Of a DNA stretch of 64,000 nt, positions 50,095-57,139 are shown piece by piece. The DNA comes from a virus. Both the position numbers and the translations under genes were made by a program. Numbering within the stretch: the stretch's first letter is position 1; every line of letters starts with the position of its first letter. The DNA is taken from the IMG/VR virus record IMGVR_UViG_3300006735_000002, positions 17,571 to 81,570 of that record; one strand, written 5' to 3'. Below the pieces are notes generated by a model, which was given only the letters and a program-made list of their open reading frames with translations, did no database searches and was not told where the DNA came from.

Positions 50095-50507
50095 GGGTCG
50101 TTTTCTACGGTGGCCGGCACTTCAACGACGTGCATGGGCTGTATGAGGTCTTCTACAAGCTCTTTCGGGGGCGCGGAATGGCCGAAATGTACCTGACGGA
50201 CGACCCAGGGGCGCCAGAGTTGCTCGCGCGTTTCGGTCGGGAGCAGGATTTGGACGTTCGGGTCGTTCCTGCGCCCTGGTTGCTGTTTGGCAACCGCGCA
50301 GAGGGGTCTCGGCGCCGCGTTTTGCTGGAATCTGCCCCAGAAATGGTCGTTTTGCTGCCCGGCGGGCGGTCAGTGGCCCACATGGCCGACATTTCGTCGG
50401 CTGCGGGCCTCCCGGTGTGGGATTTGCGCGAGCTCGAGTACATTATCGCGGGTGATGGGCGGCAAATCGGCGAACGGGACGTCGATCAAGACGAGCTGCT
50501 CTTCTAA
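50091..50507 (+). CDS. SLOG superfamily protein (DUF2493/YspA-like)
   Basis: 138 residues with a TTG start overlapping the upstream stop. The sequence follows the DUF2493 plan: MRVVFYGGRHFNDVHGLYEV at the start, a middle ELLARFGREQDLDVRVVPAPW, and MVVLLPGGRSVAHMADISSA with GLPVWDL near the end. SLOG folds bind nucleotides or related small molecules and appear in nucleotide-signal sensing in defence systems and in DprA. In a phage it could bind or degrade such a signal; that is inference. Confidence 0.75.
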   Translation: MRVVFYGGRHFNDVHGLYEVFYKLFRGRGMAEMYLTDDPGAPELLARFGREQDLDVRVVPAPWLLFGNRAEGSRRRVLLESAPEMVVLLPGGRSVAHMADISSAAGLPVWDLRELEYIIAGDGRQIGERDVDQDELLF

Positions 50508-51046
50508 CGCGGCATCTCCTCCTGGTACTCCTGGTACTCGCCGTCATCTTGCGGCATCTCCGCCAGGTACTCACCGTCATCTTCGTAATCTTCGTCATCG
50601 AGAAGAACCGGCGGGTTGTCGAGCGCCCGCCTATACTCCATGCTTGAGATTTCTCCGCCAGAAAAAGGTAGCCCTTCCTCGTCAGACGGATCTTCTTCGG
50701 CCATGTCTGCCATTCCGTCGATAAAACTTTCGCCCGGAGACGGGTTGACGCGGTCTTCGTAATCGTCGTGGTCTTTGACCTGTTCATCGGCCCGTCGAAA
50801 AAATGCTTCCGTCGCGTCAGTAAACCTCTCGCTGGTCGTTACCGCCGGAGGCTGCACGGCTTTCTTGGGGCCGCGCATCTCCAGGTTGTAGCCGTACGGG
50901 GTCTCCGTAGTCGTAGACTTTGCGCCACTCTTGTACGTGGTCGTGCCTGTAGGCAGCCTCGACGGTCCGAGCGTGAACTCCTGCGCCATCTCGTCCTTGA
51001 GATTGGCGTAAGCCTGTCCGGGCACGTATTTGTTGAAGTCGTCCAT
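50504..51046 (-). CDS. Hypothetical acidic virion-region protein, 180 residues
   Basis: Last gene of the leftward structural block; its end overlaps the SLOG gene tail to tail by four bases. Low-complexity and disordered, with Asp/Glu/Tyr repeats at the C-terminus (DDGEYLAEMPQ then DDGEYQEYQEEMPR, an imperfect tandem repeat). The start shares a base with the upstream stop. Function unknown. Confidence 0.65.
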   Translation of the reverse strand: MDDFNKYVPGQAYANLKDEMAQEFTLGPSRLPTGTTTYKSGAKSTTTETPYGYNLEMRGPKKAVQPPAVTTSERFTDATEAFFRRADEQVKDHDDYEDRVNPSPGESFIDGMADMAEEDPSDEEGLPFSGGEISSMEYRRALDNPPVLLDDEDYEDDGEYLAEMPQDDGEYQEYQEEMPR

Positions 51047-51417
51047 CAGGTGATGAGGATTCGCGTCTGCAGTGTCGTTGACGGACCAGTGCTGCCGGAG
51101 TTGCCCGCGGCGTTGGCGCCGATGTACAGAATCCCGACGTCGATGGTCAGCCCGAGGGGAATCGTGTACATCCTCGTGCTGTTTCCGGGCGCGTAGAAGA
51201 TGAAGTGCGCGGGGTTTGTCCCGCTGGTCTTACCCGAGGTCGCATCCCAGATACGGAGGTATGCGTCGCCCGACCCTGCGCTGTTGTCCAGGTAGACGGC
51301 GAAGATGGTAGTCGCACCGTCTTTGCCCAGAATCGGTGCAGTGCCGCCGACGACGTTGGCGTCGGAGATTTCGTTTCCGGCGAGATTGCCCGGAAGTACG
51401 CGATTAACGAGGCTCAT
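51046..51417 (-). CDS. Beta-rich virion-type protein, paralogue of the next upstream gene
   Basis: 123 residues. Strand-rich with many Gly/Ser/Thr. It shares spacing and motifs with the 51421-51792 product: FAVYLDNSAGSGDAYLRIWDA here against LHSMVLDNSQNSGHNTFFKF there, and both end after a TGxTIRA- or TIDVGILYI-like strand. The likely role is capsid decoration or tail surface. Confidence 0.7.
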   Translation of the reverse strand: MSLVNRVLPGNLAGNEISDANVVGGTAPILGKDGATTIFAVYLDNSAGSGDAYLRIWDATSGKTSGTNPAHFIFYAPGNSTRMYTIPLGLTIDVGILYIGANAAGNSGSTGPSTTLQTRILIT

Positions 51418-51420
51418 AGT

Positions 51421-51792
51421 TCAGCTCCCCACGAGGAGGGTGGCAGCGGGTTGGCTGGGCCCCACGTTGTTAGTGTCGTCTTCGTCTTGCACCGCACGGA
51501 TGGTCACGCCTGTAGTGAACGACAGGCCATCTGCGATAATGACGGTTGTGCTGACAGACTGCTCAACCCGAATCACCAAGTTCGGCAGGCTGTTCGCGGC
51601 GGTAGCCGACGCAGCGTTGTAGAACTTGAAGAAGGTGTTGTGGCCAGAGTTCTGGGAGTTGTCCAGAACCATCGAGTGCAGTGAGATCGCGCCGTCAAAA
51701 ATGTTGGCGGTGCCTACCTCGTCGGTGTCGGTTTCCTTGGCAATGATGTCAGGGAAGTCAGTCGTGCCGAGGGGCGTAGTAGTAAGAGCCAT
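51421..51792 (-). CDS. Beta-rich virion-type protein, paralogue of the 51046 product
   Basis: 123 residues, the same length as its neighbour. GAAGGAGGCCGTAA lies before the ATG. Strand-rich (TTFFKFYNAA-like pattern, VSTTVIIADGLSFTTGVTI). Probably a tandem gene duplication that diverged. Transcribed from the promoter at 51813-51821. Confidence 0.7.
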   Translation of the reverse strand: MALTTTPLGTTDFPDIIAKETDTDEVGTANIFDGAISLHSMVLDNSQNSGHNTFFKFYNAASATAANSLPNLVIRVEQSVSTTVIIADGLSFTTGVTIRAVQDEDDTNNVGPSQPAATLLVGS

Positions 51793-51812
51793 TTACGGCC
51801 TCCTTCAGGCGC

Positions 51813-51821
51813 AGCCTATCA
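51813..51821 (-). promoter_or_regulatory. Extended -10 promoter of the paralogue pair
   Basis: Minus strand TGATAGGCT overlaps the upstream gene's stop codon and ends 20 bases before the ATG at 51792. A GTGACA lies 18 bases upstream of TAGGCT as a possible -35. Confidence 0.4.
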
Positions 51822-52121
51822 GCCGCCAGTTGCCTTTGTCACGGTCTTCTTGTTGCTCCAGGTAGCCTGGCAAGACCAGTAGCGAGCCTTGTGCTTGGGG
51901 CCCGGGTTGTCACAGTTGTGTCGTGCCCGGAAGTTCTTGCGCCGCTTGGGGTCGTCGCGCTTGATCTCCATGTTGGCATCACCGAAGGTCACCTTCACGA
52001 CGTTGCCGTTCGGCTTCTTCACGAACACGACGAACTTCTTCTTCCCGTAGGAAGGCTCGCCCTTTCGGATGCGGCGCGGCTTGTTGAGCGCCGGAGTCTT
52101 CTTTTTCTTCTTCTCGGCCAA
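51819..52121 (-). CDS. Small basic phage protein with RARHNCDNPGPK motif
   Basis: 100 residues from a TTG at 52121 with AGAGGTGCGTC upstream. Lys/Arg-rich N-terminus (AEKKKKKTPALNKPRRIRKG), then KKFVVFVKKPNGNVVKVTFGD and the very characteristic NFRARHNCDNPGPKHKARYW. I know this block from many phages, often near head genes, but its function is not settled; an internal head or scaffold-associated DNA-binding protein fits. Confidence 0.75.
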   Translation of the reverse strand: MAEKKKKKTPALNKPRRIRKGEPSYGKKKFVVFVKKPNGNVVKVTFGDANMEIKRDDPKRRKNFRARHNCDNPGPKHKARYWSCQATWSNKKTVTKATGG

Positions 52122-52140
52122 GACGCACCTCTGCAGCAGC

Positions 52141-52149
52141 AGAATAACA
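52141..52149 (-). promoter_or_regulatory. Extended -10 promoter of the small basic protein gene
   Basis: Minus strand TGTTATTCT ends 19 bases before the TTG at 52121, in the only gap (52122-52160) of this stretch. Confidence 0.45.
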
Positions 52150-52160
52150 CAGTCTCCAGA

Positions 52161-52577
52161 CTACTCGCCTTCTTCGGGCGAGGCCACGGGCTCGTCGCAT
52201 GCGGGCTGCTCCTTCAGCGACTCGACGAGCAAGTCCCTGATATCACTGCATTCTGGTCGGTTGGCCGATGACTGGCCGAACTGTAGGCACGTGGCCCACT
52301 GGCACTGCACTGAGGCGGGGTCACCGCCGGCCTTGGTGCGGCACTGGACGGGCACCTCTGCGAGTTCGGAGCGAAGCTCGGCGTCGATGACGACGGGCTT
52401 GCTGGCTTCGACCAGAATCTCGGTCTGTCCGTCGAGGATGGCGTCGATGCTCTGCGCCTGTGCCTCGAGCGCCTTGTGGGTGTCATCGGGCTTGAGGCCC
52501 CACCCAGCGCCGAAGCCTGCGCCGACGCTGACGACAACCGCAATGACGGTCAGAGTGACGGGGTCCATCTTAGTCAT
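52161..52577 (-). CDS. Membrane-anchored Cys-containing protein, possible spanin
   Basis: 138 residues. One N-terminal membrane segment (VTLTVIAVVVSVGAGFGAGW, residues 7-26) followed by a helical periplasmic-type region (THKALEAQAQSIDAILDGQ) and a Cys-rich end (VQCRTK, VQCQWATCLQFG, CSDI, ACDEP). Directly follows the holin-like gene, so a spanin or other late lysis protein is likely. Confidence 0.6.
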   Translation of the reverse strand: MTKMDPVTLTVIAVVVSVGAGFGAGWGLKPDDTHKALEAQAQSIDAILDGQTEILVEASKPVVIDAELRSELAEVPVQCRTKAGGDPASVQCQWATCLQFGQSSANRPECSDIRDLLVESLKEQPACDEPVASPEEGE

Positions 52578-52773
52578 CCTTGCTGATGCTCTTGGGCGCA
52601 GCGAGGCCCTTGGCGGCTTCGCCTGCGATGAAGGCGATGGTCACCCACATCCAGGCGTCGTCGCCAATCTTTCCGTAGAAGCACAGGGCGGTGCCCACGG
52701 ACCATGCGAGGAGGCGCCGGTAGCTGATCTTCTTCACGGGGTCGAAGAGCATGTCGGTCATCTTGGTAATCAT
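52570..52773 (-). CDS. Holin-like small membrane protein, 67 residues
   Basis: The ATG at 52773 shares a base with the amidase stop (TGATG). Two hydrophobic segments (LLAWSVGTALCFYG and WMWVTIAFIAGEAAKG) separated by a short charged turn, with a polar start and a charged end (KSISKDD). Size, topology and position after the amidase suggest a class II-type holin. Confidence 0.65.
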   Translation of the reverse strand: MITKMTDMLFDPVKKISYRRLLAWSVGTALCFYGKIGDDAWMWVTIAFIAGEAAKGLAAPKSISKDD

Positions 52774-53372
52774 CAGGTTCCCCAGGCGATGCAGGCGTTG
52801 GCGAGAATCTGTCCGAGGAGAACCAGCCCCTCGGGCGTCAGGAGCGCTTGGTGTTCGACGTTGTCCATGAACACGGGCTCGAAGCATACGCCACTCAGGT
52901 TGCCTGGTCCTGCGTAGATGCCCTTGACGGTGTAGTAGCCATTGGTCCACTCGTCCGGGCTTGCGGCTCGAACCAAGTGACGGCTGATCTCAGGAATCTT
53001 CACGCTCATCTCGGTCGCGACTGCCTTCGCCAGGTTCTCGCCGCCGTGGCTGCGATAGTCGTGCAGCGCGAGGGAGTATGACCCACCACCCGCGTTTAGG
53101 TGGCAAGCCACGTAGGCGCACATGTCGTCGGGGTGAGACTGGGCAATCTGAATCGCCTGCTCGTGCCGGTCGCTGTACCAACCAGAGTCGAGCACGTAGA
53201 CCGTGTGGCCCTGGGCCTCAGCGAGCTGCTTGGCAGCGTTGATGTAAAGCAGCGTGAGGTTGGCCTCACGTTCGTCGAGCTCAACGACACCGTCACCATC
53301 GAGGTCAGCGCCAGCACCCAGGTCATTCTGCCCTGGCTTGCCGTAGTGCTGTCTGTCCAAGATGAGGACCAT
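52773..53372 (-). CDS. N-acetylmuramoyl-L-alanine amidase (endolysin) with an EF-hand loop
   Basis: 199 residues from the ATG at 53372. Amidase_3-type zinc site: His9 (LDRQHYG), a Glu near 36 (EREANLTLLY), His91 (VACHLNAGGG) and catalytic Glu165 (VCFEPVF). It should cut the bond between N-acetylmuramic acid and L-alanine of peptidoglycan at lysis. Between the first two zinc ligands is a textbook 12-residue EF-hand loop, Asp23-Asp25-Asp27-Gly28-Val30-Glu34. It has no signal peptide, so it depends on the holin. Confidence 0.9.
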   Translation of the reverse strand: MVLILDRQHYGKPGQNDLGAGADLDGDGVVELDEREANLTLLYINAAKQLAEAQGHTVYVLDSGWYSDRHEQAIQIAQSHPDDMCAYVACHLNAGGGSYSLALHDYRSHGGENLAKAVATEMSVKIPEISRHLVRAASPDEWTNGYYTVKGIYAGPGNLSGVCFEPVFMDNVEHQALLTPEGLVLLGQILANACIAWGT

Positions 53373-53373
53373 C

Positions 53374-53739
53374 TCAGGCTCCAGCGGCGGGCTTTGCGGC
53401 AGCGTCGAGCTTCGCCTGCAGAACTTCATGTCGGCCGTAGAGGCCGCCGACCTTGCGCTCGGTCCGCTCTGAAACCTCAAGAATCTTGGCGGAAGCGTCG
53501 TGGCACTCGCGCATGGAAGACAACCACGCAACCCGGTCCGCGTCGTGCGAAAGCCGCTCGGCCTCGGACTGCTCGATCATGGCGTCGACCTGCGACAGGT
53601 GCTTCACCACGAGAGCCTGCCCAGCGGGCACAACGGTTTCTCGGACGAATCTCGCCGCGTACCAGACCAGCCCAACAAGCAGCACGACGGACGACGCTGG
53701 TCCCGTGAGAAGGCTAATGATTTCAAGATGCTGTTCCAT
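53374..53739 (-). CDS. Inner-membrane spanin-like (i-spanin) or holin-associated protein
   Basis: 121 residues. A membrane segment (SSVVLLVGLVWYAARFV, residues 16-32) is followed by a long helix rich in Glu/Gln/Ala (GQALVVKHLSQVDAMIEQ, ILEVSERTERKVGGLYG). One N-terminal membrane anchor plus a coiled-coil domain upstream of an endolysin is the usual i-spanin plan. It stops one base before the amidase ATG. Confidence 0.6.
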   Translation of the reverse strand: MEQHLEIISLLTGPASSVVLLVGLVWYAARFVRETVVPAGQALVVKHLSQVDAMIEQSEAERLSHDADRVAWLSSMRECHDASAKILEVSERTERKVGGLYGRHEVLQAKLDAAAKPAAGA

Positions 53740-53967
53740 TTAACTCCCATAACCAGCGGCGATGAGGGCGTCTGCTACAGCTTGGGCGGTAGGCTTAGCA
53801 TCCGCGGCGAGAAGGTCGGCAGGCAGTCTCGCGATGCGGGCCGCAGCGAGGGCGTTGGCCTCGGCGACAGGGAGCAGTACGACGACTCGGGCATGCGCCG
53901 ATGCGCCGTTCCCGTCACCGTAGTCAATCATCTGCTCAGGAGGGGTAGTTGTCGCGGTAATCGCCAT
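53740..53967 (-). CDS. Hypothetical Ala-rich protein, 75 residues
   Basis: Ala-rich helical protein (ARVVVLLPVAEANALAAARI, PTAQAVADALIAAGYGS). It abuts both neighbours by a base or two. No family recognised; it may be a tail or head completion partner. Confidence 0.65.
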   Translation of the reverse strand: MAITATTTPPEQMIDYGDGNGASAHARVVVLLPVAEANALAAARIARLPADLLAADAKPTAQAVADALIAAGYGS

Positions 53968-53968
53968 G

Positions 53969-55024
53969 CTACGACGTCCTCAGCCGGTAGGCTTGAATCT
54001 TGAACTCGGCAGAACCGACGTAGTTGCCAAACTGAATATGGATGTAGCGTCGATTACCCGGAACTGCCGCTGCCTGATTCGATTGCCAGTCGTTGGGTCC
54101 CGCCGTTCCCAGCTGCTTACCGTCAACAGCCGGAAGAGACGCATTCCCTTGGTCAAACGACAGCTGCACGTAGTCGCCGAGAATGATGCCCTGCATACGC
54201 GTCGGCGTCGTCGTGTAGTTCGTAATCGTGCGCGTGTTTACGTTGGAGAAGTTGGATGGGGCGCTCCTGCATTCGCGCTCAAGCAGCGTCGTTACCCCTG
54301 TAGTACCCAGCAACCACTGAAAATGCTTGGAGTTGTGCGGGATTGTAGTGTCGTCGGCGACCTGCCAGAAGATCGACGCGTTGCTGCCGCCGCTCGCGAC
54401 GTTTGTCGCAACGCCGTTCACGACCCATGGGGAGTCGTCGACGTCGACCCCGAGGTCGATGATCAAGTACGCCTTGTTTCCGCTACCAAGCGTACATGAG
54501 ATGGTGCCTGAAGACATCGCCAGAGCGCTTGGCCCGCTGGTGCTGCGGTAGTCCAAGGTCACCGACAGGCCCCCGACGGTGTGAGCGCCGGCGCCGCCTG
54601 ATCCACCAGACCCACCAGTCGTGAGGAAGTTGTAACTTGTACCAGAAAAATCAACGAGGTCAGCGAGCGTAATACCGCCGCCGGACGCCGCAATCTTGAA
54701 CGAGTGCGTGGCAGTGGCCAAGGTGGCGTTATTCGAGTCACGCGCGGTCAGGGACAACGTCCCAGAGTCACCGTTAGCAGTGTTGCTGAAACTGTAGGCC
54801 CCGAGGCCGCTACCGCTGACCGAAGCCGAACCAGAGGCGTTGGTCACCGAGGAGACGTAGTTGTCGATCCTATTGTCTGGGTCAGTAAAGGACCCAAACG
54901 TCTTCGCTGACAGTGACCCGCCTGCGCTTACAGACTGCGACGTGGCAGCGGGCGGAGTGACGGCTGAGCCACCTCCACCTCCACCGCCTGCGCTGGGTCC
55001 GGGGAATACAGGAGCGATAGGCAT
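53969..55024 (-). CDS. Virion protein with shared N-terminal anchor, 351 residues
   Basis: Starts MPIAPVFPGPSAGGG, nearly identical to the start of the 55257-56015 product. After a Gly/Ser linker comes a strand-rich repeat-like region (SVSAGGSLSAKTFGSFTD), then a second beta domain with Trp/Tyr (RRYIHIQFGNYVGSAEFK). An Ig- or lectin-like virion surface protein, fibre or decoration. The start shares a base with the upstream stop. Confidence 0.7.
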   Translation of the reverse strand: MPIAPVFPGPSAGGGGGGGSAVTPPAATSQSVSAGGSLSAKTFGSFTDPDNRIDNYVSSVTNASGSASVSGSGLGAYSFSNTANGDSGTLSLTARDSNNATLATATHSFKIAASGGGITLADLVDFSGTSYNFLTTGGSGGSGGAGAHTVGGLSVTLDYRSTSGPSALAMSSGTISCTLGSGNKAYLIIDLGVDVDDSPWVVNGVATNVASGGSNASIFWQVADDTTIPHNSKHFQWLLGTTGVTTLLERECRSAPSNFSNVNTRTITNYTTTPTRMQGIILGDYVQLSFDQGNASLPAVDGKQLGTAGPNDWQSNQAAAVPGNRRYIHIQFGNYVGSAEFKIQAYRLRTS

Positions 55025-55260
55025 CAGTCGCTCCCGTAGCTTTCGGGGTACCGCGCCAAGAGCTCAACGACGTCGTATAGCCCGAGTCGCTGAAGGTGTG
55101 AGGCAATCACTGGGGTCTGACCGGCGGCGATGCGGGCTTCGATTTCTCCCCGCACGGTGTCCCACACCGCAGAGTCCCACGCAGATCGAACAAGCACGAC
55201 AGCCTCAGACTCTCCCTGAATCGCTGTGCTGACGTCAATGTCCTCACGCAAAACGGTCAT
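55024..55260 (-). CDS. Hypothetical helical protein, 78 residues
   Basis: The ATG at 55260 overlaps the upstream stop by four bases. Helical and acidic (STAIQGESEAVVLVRSAW, GEIEARIAAGQTPVIAS, DVVELLARYPES). Lies between two proteins sharing an N-terminal anchor, so possibly a chaperone or partner of one. No family recognised. Confidence 0.65.
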   Translation of the reverse strand: MTVLREDIDVSTAIQGESEAVVLVRSAWDSAVWDTVRGEIEARIAAGQTPVIASHLQRLGLYDVVELLARYPESYGSD

Positions 55261-56015
55261 GGTCGGTTCCCTTCGGGCCCAATCGGAGTCTTGATTACCC
55301 GGTAGTAGGCCGCCCACACGTTGGTGTCACCAGCGCCAATCGTTCGCCCGTTGGGGGCGCCCATGTTGAGCTGGAGGTAAATCGTTCCGCTGTACGACGT
55401 CGTCGATCGCTGCTTGAATCCGCCGCCGGTTCCGTCCGAGCGAATGGGCCAGCCAAACGCCTGCCCGACCTTGCCCTTGATATGCCCAAACCGCCCGTAG
55501 CAATAGCGGTTCGCGCTGTTGAACTCGGTAAGCGGGCTCGCGTTGGTGCGTACCTGTCCGAGGAGCGGAACGCCGTCCGTCCGGTCTGGGCTCCAGTACA
55601 TGGCGGCGAGGTTGATCGTGCTCGCAGACGTGTTCGTCGGGCTGCTACTGATGCCGAGCGCAAACTGTGTCCGAGCGCACCCAGAGACGGTCGGGATATC
55701 GACCCAGGTCTCTACGGTCCATCCGACGTCGCTGACCTGCACTGCAGTCCCGTCCGCGTACTTCAGCTCCTGGTAGTAGCGAAGTCCGTCGTAAGTGCTG
55801 CTTCCAGCAAACGCGTCGCTGCTTCCTGCCGTGAAGCCCGCCCACGTAACCGTTGTTGTTCCGTTGCTGACCGCGACGCCGGATGTGCGGCTGTTGCCGC
55901 CTGGGTCACTCGCAGTCCATGTGCCGTCTGTCACGTCAATAGACACCCAGTCCGGCAGCGCCGTAGTGGTGCCACCGCCTGCGCTCGCTCCTGGGAATAC
56001 GGGAGCGATTGGCAT
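55257..56015 (-). CDS. Virion protein with shared N-terminal anchor, 252 residues
   Basis: Starts MPIAPVFPGASAGGG as in the 53969-55024 product. The rest is a single strand-rich domain (VSIDVTDGTWTASDPGGN, GYYRVIKTPIGPEGN-like end) resembling a lectin-type or SPRY-like beta sandwich. Probably attached to the virion through its N-terminus with a receptor- or glycan-binding domain outward; inference from fold look and location. Confidence 0.7.
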   Translation of the reverse strand: MPIAPVFPGASAGGGTTTALPDWVSIDVTDGTWTASDPGGNSRTSGVAVSNGTTTVTWAGFTAGSSDAFAGSSTYDGLRYYQELKYADGTAVQVSDVGWTVETWVDIPTVSGCARTQFALGISSSPTNTSASTINLAAMYWSPDRTDGVPLLGQVRTNASPLTEFNSANRYCYGRFGHIKGKVGQAFGWPIRSDGTGGGFKQRSTTSYSGTIYLQLNMGAPNGRTIGAGDTNVWAAYYRVIKTPIGPEGNRP

Positions 56016-56437
56016 CAGTCAGTCCAGGTCAGACGGACAAATCCGGTGTCGACGTTGATTTCTCCCGCATCGACCTTGAAGAAGGCGTAGACGGTGTCTG
56101 TGCGAGACAGGTCGGAGTAGGGGATGTCGATGCTGTACGTCGCCGATGCTTCGGCGGAGCTCGTGACCCCGATAGCCAGGGTGGCTTCAGTGTCGGGAAT
56201 GATGATGGGCTGGTCAGCGTCGGCGACCGCGCAAATCCTCATGGTCAACTTGGTCGGACTACCGGACGCAACGGTGACGTCGACATAGAGCGCGCCGAGG
56301 TGGCCCACAAACGGCTGCCCGACAACTCGAGTCGGGTGTGGCGTGTTCAGAACGAGCGGAATGTTCTTCGCCGCCGCAAACGACGTGTTGATTGTATCAA
56401 CGTCTGCGTTTGCGTTGACAACGGTGTAAATGCCCAT
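56015..56437 (-). CDS. Beta-rich virion protein, 140 residues
   Basis: Strand-rich throughout (GALYVDVTVASGSPTKLTM, TYSIDIPYSDLSRTDTVYA). Own promoter-like element and good spacing suggest high late expression, as for a decoration protein. The start shares no base with the upstream gene; a 39-base gap separates them. Confidence 0.7.
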   Translation of the reverse strand: MGIYTVVNANADVDTINTSFAAAKNIPLVLNTPHPTRVVGQPFVGHLGALYVDVTVASGSPTKLTMRICAVADADQPIIIPDTEATLAIGVTSSAEASATYSIDIPYSDLSRTDTVYAFFKVDAGEINVDTGFVRLTWTD

Positions 56438-56455
56438 GATAGACCTCGCAGCCGA

Positions 56456-56464
56456 AGCATAGCA
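56456..56464 (-). promoter_or_regulatory. Extended -10 promoter for the small beta-rich virion gene
   Basis: Minus strand TGCTATGCT ends 18 bases before the ATG at 56437, in the gap 56438-56476. TATGCT matches the -10 consensus at four of six bases. Confidence 0.45.
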
Positions 56465-56476
56465 CGGGGCGTAAGG

Positions 56477-57139
56477 TCAGTCCCGGTCTTGGTAGAAGAA
56501 CTGGCCGGCACCTTCGACGACCCAGCTGTCTTCGACAGAGTAGTCGAACTTGTTCTCCTTGAACTGCGGAATCGCATCCTTCTTCAGGATGAACGGGTCG
56601 GTGAAGCTCGGGTCGTGGAAGCAGCAGTAGTTGTTGGGCACCAGGCAGAAGTTGCCGTTGTCCAGGGCGATGAAGTGTCCCTGCTTGTGCTGCCACGGCG
56701 TGTCGCTGTAGCCGTTGCCCCACCAGTCGATCGTCCACAGGTAGCTGCCTCGAACAACCTCACTGCTGCGAGGCAGGCGCACCCACACCATGGCAGGCAG
56801 CCCGCGAAACACTTCGACGCTGAAGTTCTCGCCAAAACAATCCCATGCCTGAAGGTTGCGGAGAGGGATCTCCTTCACCTCCGCAGGGTCAAGCTCGTTG
56901 TTGGCCCCGGTGTGGCACAGCGCACTGATAGGGACGCCAGGACCGGCCCAAGATGCCCCGTTCTCGAGCATCACGTTGAACCCCAAGGCCTTGCCGCAAC
57001 GGCTTCTCACGCCGTACACAGCGGCCTTCATCACGGGGTCATGATTCTGGGGCAGCTTTCCTTGGTAGAAGTACCGCATGCGGACATAGCAGTAGAAGAC
57101 TTCATCGGGCAGGCTTGAGTGCAGAACAGGCAAGGTCAT
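56477..57139 (-). CDS. Hypothetical protein, 220 residues
   Basis: Overlaps the sulfotransferase-like gene by four bases (ATGA). Strand-rich with many Trp/Phe/Tyr and Cys (FYCYVRMRYFYQGK, WTIDWWGNGYSDTPW, NNYCCFHDP). No enzyme motif seen. Possibly a virion surface or modifying protein acting with its neighbour. Confidence 0.65.
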   Translation of the reverse strand: MTLPVLHSSLPDEVFYCYVRMRYFYQGKLPQNHDPVMKAAVYGVRSRCGKALGFNVMLENGASWAGPGVPISALCHTGANNELDPAEVKEIPLRNLQAWDCFGENFSVEVFRGLPAMVWVRLPRSSEVVRGSYLWTIDWWGNGYSDTPWQHKQGHFIALDNGNFCLVPNNYCCFHDPSFTDPFILKKDAIPQFKENKFDYSVEDSWVVEGAGQFFYQDRD

